Shown here: in pieces, positions 5,044-6,200 of the stretch
Position numbering within the stretch: position 1 is the first letter of the stretch
Layout of the letters: each line of letters opens with the position of its first letter
NCBI GenBank assembly: GCA_023139255.1
Contig: JAGLNY010000335.1
Span: forward strand, 1-6,200
Direction of reading: 5' to 3'
Length of the DNA: 6,200 nucleotides
From: Spirochaetales bacterium
GTDB taxonomy: Bacteria > Spirochaetota > Spirochaetia > JABMQR01
Notes under the pieces: generated by a model
The model's database searches: none
Seen by the model: the letters and a program-made list of their open reading frames with translations, nothing else
What the model was told of the DNA's origin: nothing
Position numbers and translations under genes: made by a program

Positions 5044-6200
5044 GTGGCAAGAATACAATTTGGGAACACCTGGTGGGGACAAAAATGGCTTGAAGCATTA
5101 AATAATTTTGATTATTCCAACCGTCTTCCCAGAGGACAGCGATATGCCAGGAACGGTTCAGTCTTATCAATAAAGATCACGGGGAATAAGATAACCGCTA
5201 AAGTCGCGGGAACAAGACCCACTCCTTATAGTATTACCCTGACTATCCCCCCTTTTACAAAAAATGCAACCAGGAAAATTGTCTCAATTATCAGTAATAA
5301 TCCCTACTATATGTCGCAGCTGGGCGGGAGAAATCTCCCTCCGGAGCTGCATGATGAATTAGCGGGAAAAAAGATACTACTGTTTCCCCGCTCCTGGAAA
5401 GGGATGGGAATGAGGTGCAGCTGTCCTGACTGGGCAGTCCCTTGTAAGCATCTTGCTGCTGTTGTCTATATCATTGCCAATGAGATTGATAAAAATCCAT
5501 TCCTTGTCTTTAGTATGCATAATTTCAATCTGGTTGAAGAACTTAATCTTTCTATTGGCAGAAATACAGATGAAGATATCATTACCATAGATTCACTTAC
5601 ACAAGATACAAGGGAACATCCCGAAGTATATAATTATGATCGAAATGTGCTTGAAACTATTGATTTTACCGAAATTCCTGAAATGCTCATCACGATCCCT
5701 AAGCTCTTATTGGATAAACCGCTTTTTTATCCTGATGGTGATTTCAAGAAGATTCTCTCCAGCCAGTACAAAAAGATGTCGGCAGCTATCAAAAAACAGG
5801 TCATTGAGACAGGTATTTCTGAAACACTTCCGGAAGTACTCTATGATTCTCTTGACATACGATTGTACAAAGGAAAAACATCAGCGAAAGGAGTGCTCAG
5901 GAAAAAAAATACAAAGCTCACCTTCCAGACAGGAGCTTTGGAAAAGTTTATTTCGTATCTTCAGGTTCTGACAATCAATAATCTTTCAGAATATCCGCCG
6001 GTGCTCGCTTTCTTAACGGTTACCCATAGCTTCACCCTCATGCTCATTGAAAAGAGTGGTTACATACCGGATATTATTTCTCCCGGAAAAGATGCCTATA
6101 GTATCAGATGGATCCCGGCACTGTTTAATAGTGAGATACAATCTATCTTTCAGAAGATTTCTCGCGCCATGCCGGAGAATATAGTGACATACGACAATGC
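5044..6200 (+). CDS. SWIM zinc-finger protein, 3' end outside window
   Basis: An open frame of 385 codons runs without a stop from GTG at 5044 to the right edge. An in-frame TGA at 5029-5031 and the AGGGA at 5031-5035, 8 nt before the GTG, make this the only sensible start. The first in-frame ATG, near 5311, would lose the conserved N-terminus. The N-terminal part shows the FGNTWWGQKWLEAL segment (6-19) and RGQRYARNG (30-38) typical of bacterial SWIM-domain proteins. The SWIM finger itself follows at Cys125, Cys127, Cys134 and His136 (C-x-C...C-x-H, CSCPDW..PCKHL), predicted to bind one zinc ion and contact DNA or protein. Residues 140-385 are helical-looking and not recognised. Related proteins are commonly encoded beside, or fused to, SNF2-family helicases, which would lie to the right here. 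A role in DNA transactions is likely; anything more precise is inference. Codon use looks AT-richer than in the cytochrome genes. Confidence 0.88.
   Translation, partial: MARIQFGNTWWGQKWLEALNNFDYSNRLPRGQRYARNGSVLSIKITGNKITAKVAGTRPTPYSITLTIPPFTKNATRKIVSIISNNPYYMSQLGGRNLPPELHDELAGKKILLFPRSWKGMGMRCSCPDWAVPCKHLAAVVYIIANEIDKNPFLVFSMHNFNLVEELNLSIGRNTDEDIITIDSLTQDTREHPEVYNYDRNVLETIDFTEIPEMLITIPKLLLDKPLFYPDGDFKKILSSQYKKMSAAIKKQVIETGISETLPEVLYDSLDIRLYKGKTSAKGVLRKKNTKLTFQTGALEKFISYLQVLTINNLSEYPPVLAFLTVTHSFTLMLIEKSGYIPDIISPGKDAYSIRWIPALFNSEIQSIFQKISRAMPENIVTYDN

Noticed and set aside
5636..5971. Out-of-frame + strand ORF with an ATG start
   Set aside because: It lies wholly within the longer SWIM-protein frame, which carries recognisable motifs and continues in both directions.

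Overview
The window looks like a stretch of chromosome from a Gram-negative-type, probably anaerobic or facultatively anaerobic bacterium with a periplasmic multihaem cytochrome metabolism. The evidence is an octahaem c-type cytochrome of the hydroxylamine oxidoreductase (HAO) family, a System II cytochrome c maturation pair (ResB plus CcsA), and two predicted lipoproteins. The phylum cannot be fixed from the sequence. The relaxed lipoboxes, and a general resemblance of the orphan lipoprotein to spirochaete surface lipoproteins, only hint at a lineage. No mobile element, CRISPR array, tRNA or rRNA was recognised.

Left part (1-3468), all on the + strand: the C-terminal half of a ferritin-like/rubrerythrin-type diiron protein (entering from the left edge); a short 14-bp tandem repeat starting on its stop codon; an octahaem HAO-family lipoprotein (355-1653); a 76-nt gap with two palindromes; then resB (1730-2671) and ccsA (2668-3468), which overlap by ATGA. 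The layout suggests a transport, assembly and catalysis unit. CcsA/ResB move haem across the membrane and attach it to the eight CXXCH motifs of the cytochrome. The mature enzyme would act on small nitrogen compounds (hydroxylamine, nitrite, NO or a related substrate) outside the cytoplasm. The ferritin-like protein could handle iron or reactive species linked to the same conditions. This last link is inference from position only.

Middle part (3469-4681): a gene for an acidic, Ser/Thr/Asp-rich predicted lipoprotein of unknown function (3608-4591), followed by a two-tier hairpin (4614-4648) that probably serves as a terminator for it and for the convergent gene on its right.

Right part (4682-6200): a small DUF2007-type gene on the - strand (4682-4891), a 152-nt AT-rich divergent promoter region, and a large + strand gene starting with GTG at 5044 and running off the right edge. 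It encodes a SWIM zinc-finger protein (Cys125, Cys127, Cys134, His136). Proteins of this kind are often encoded next to, or fused to, SNF2-family helicases, so the interesting partner may lie just outside the window. The most notable content is the HAO-like lipoprotein with its adjacent maturation genes; no wholly new multi-gene system is evident.
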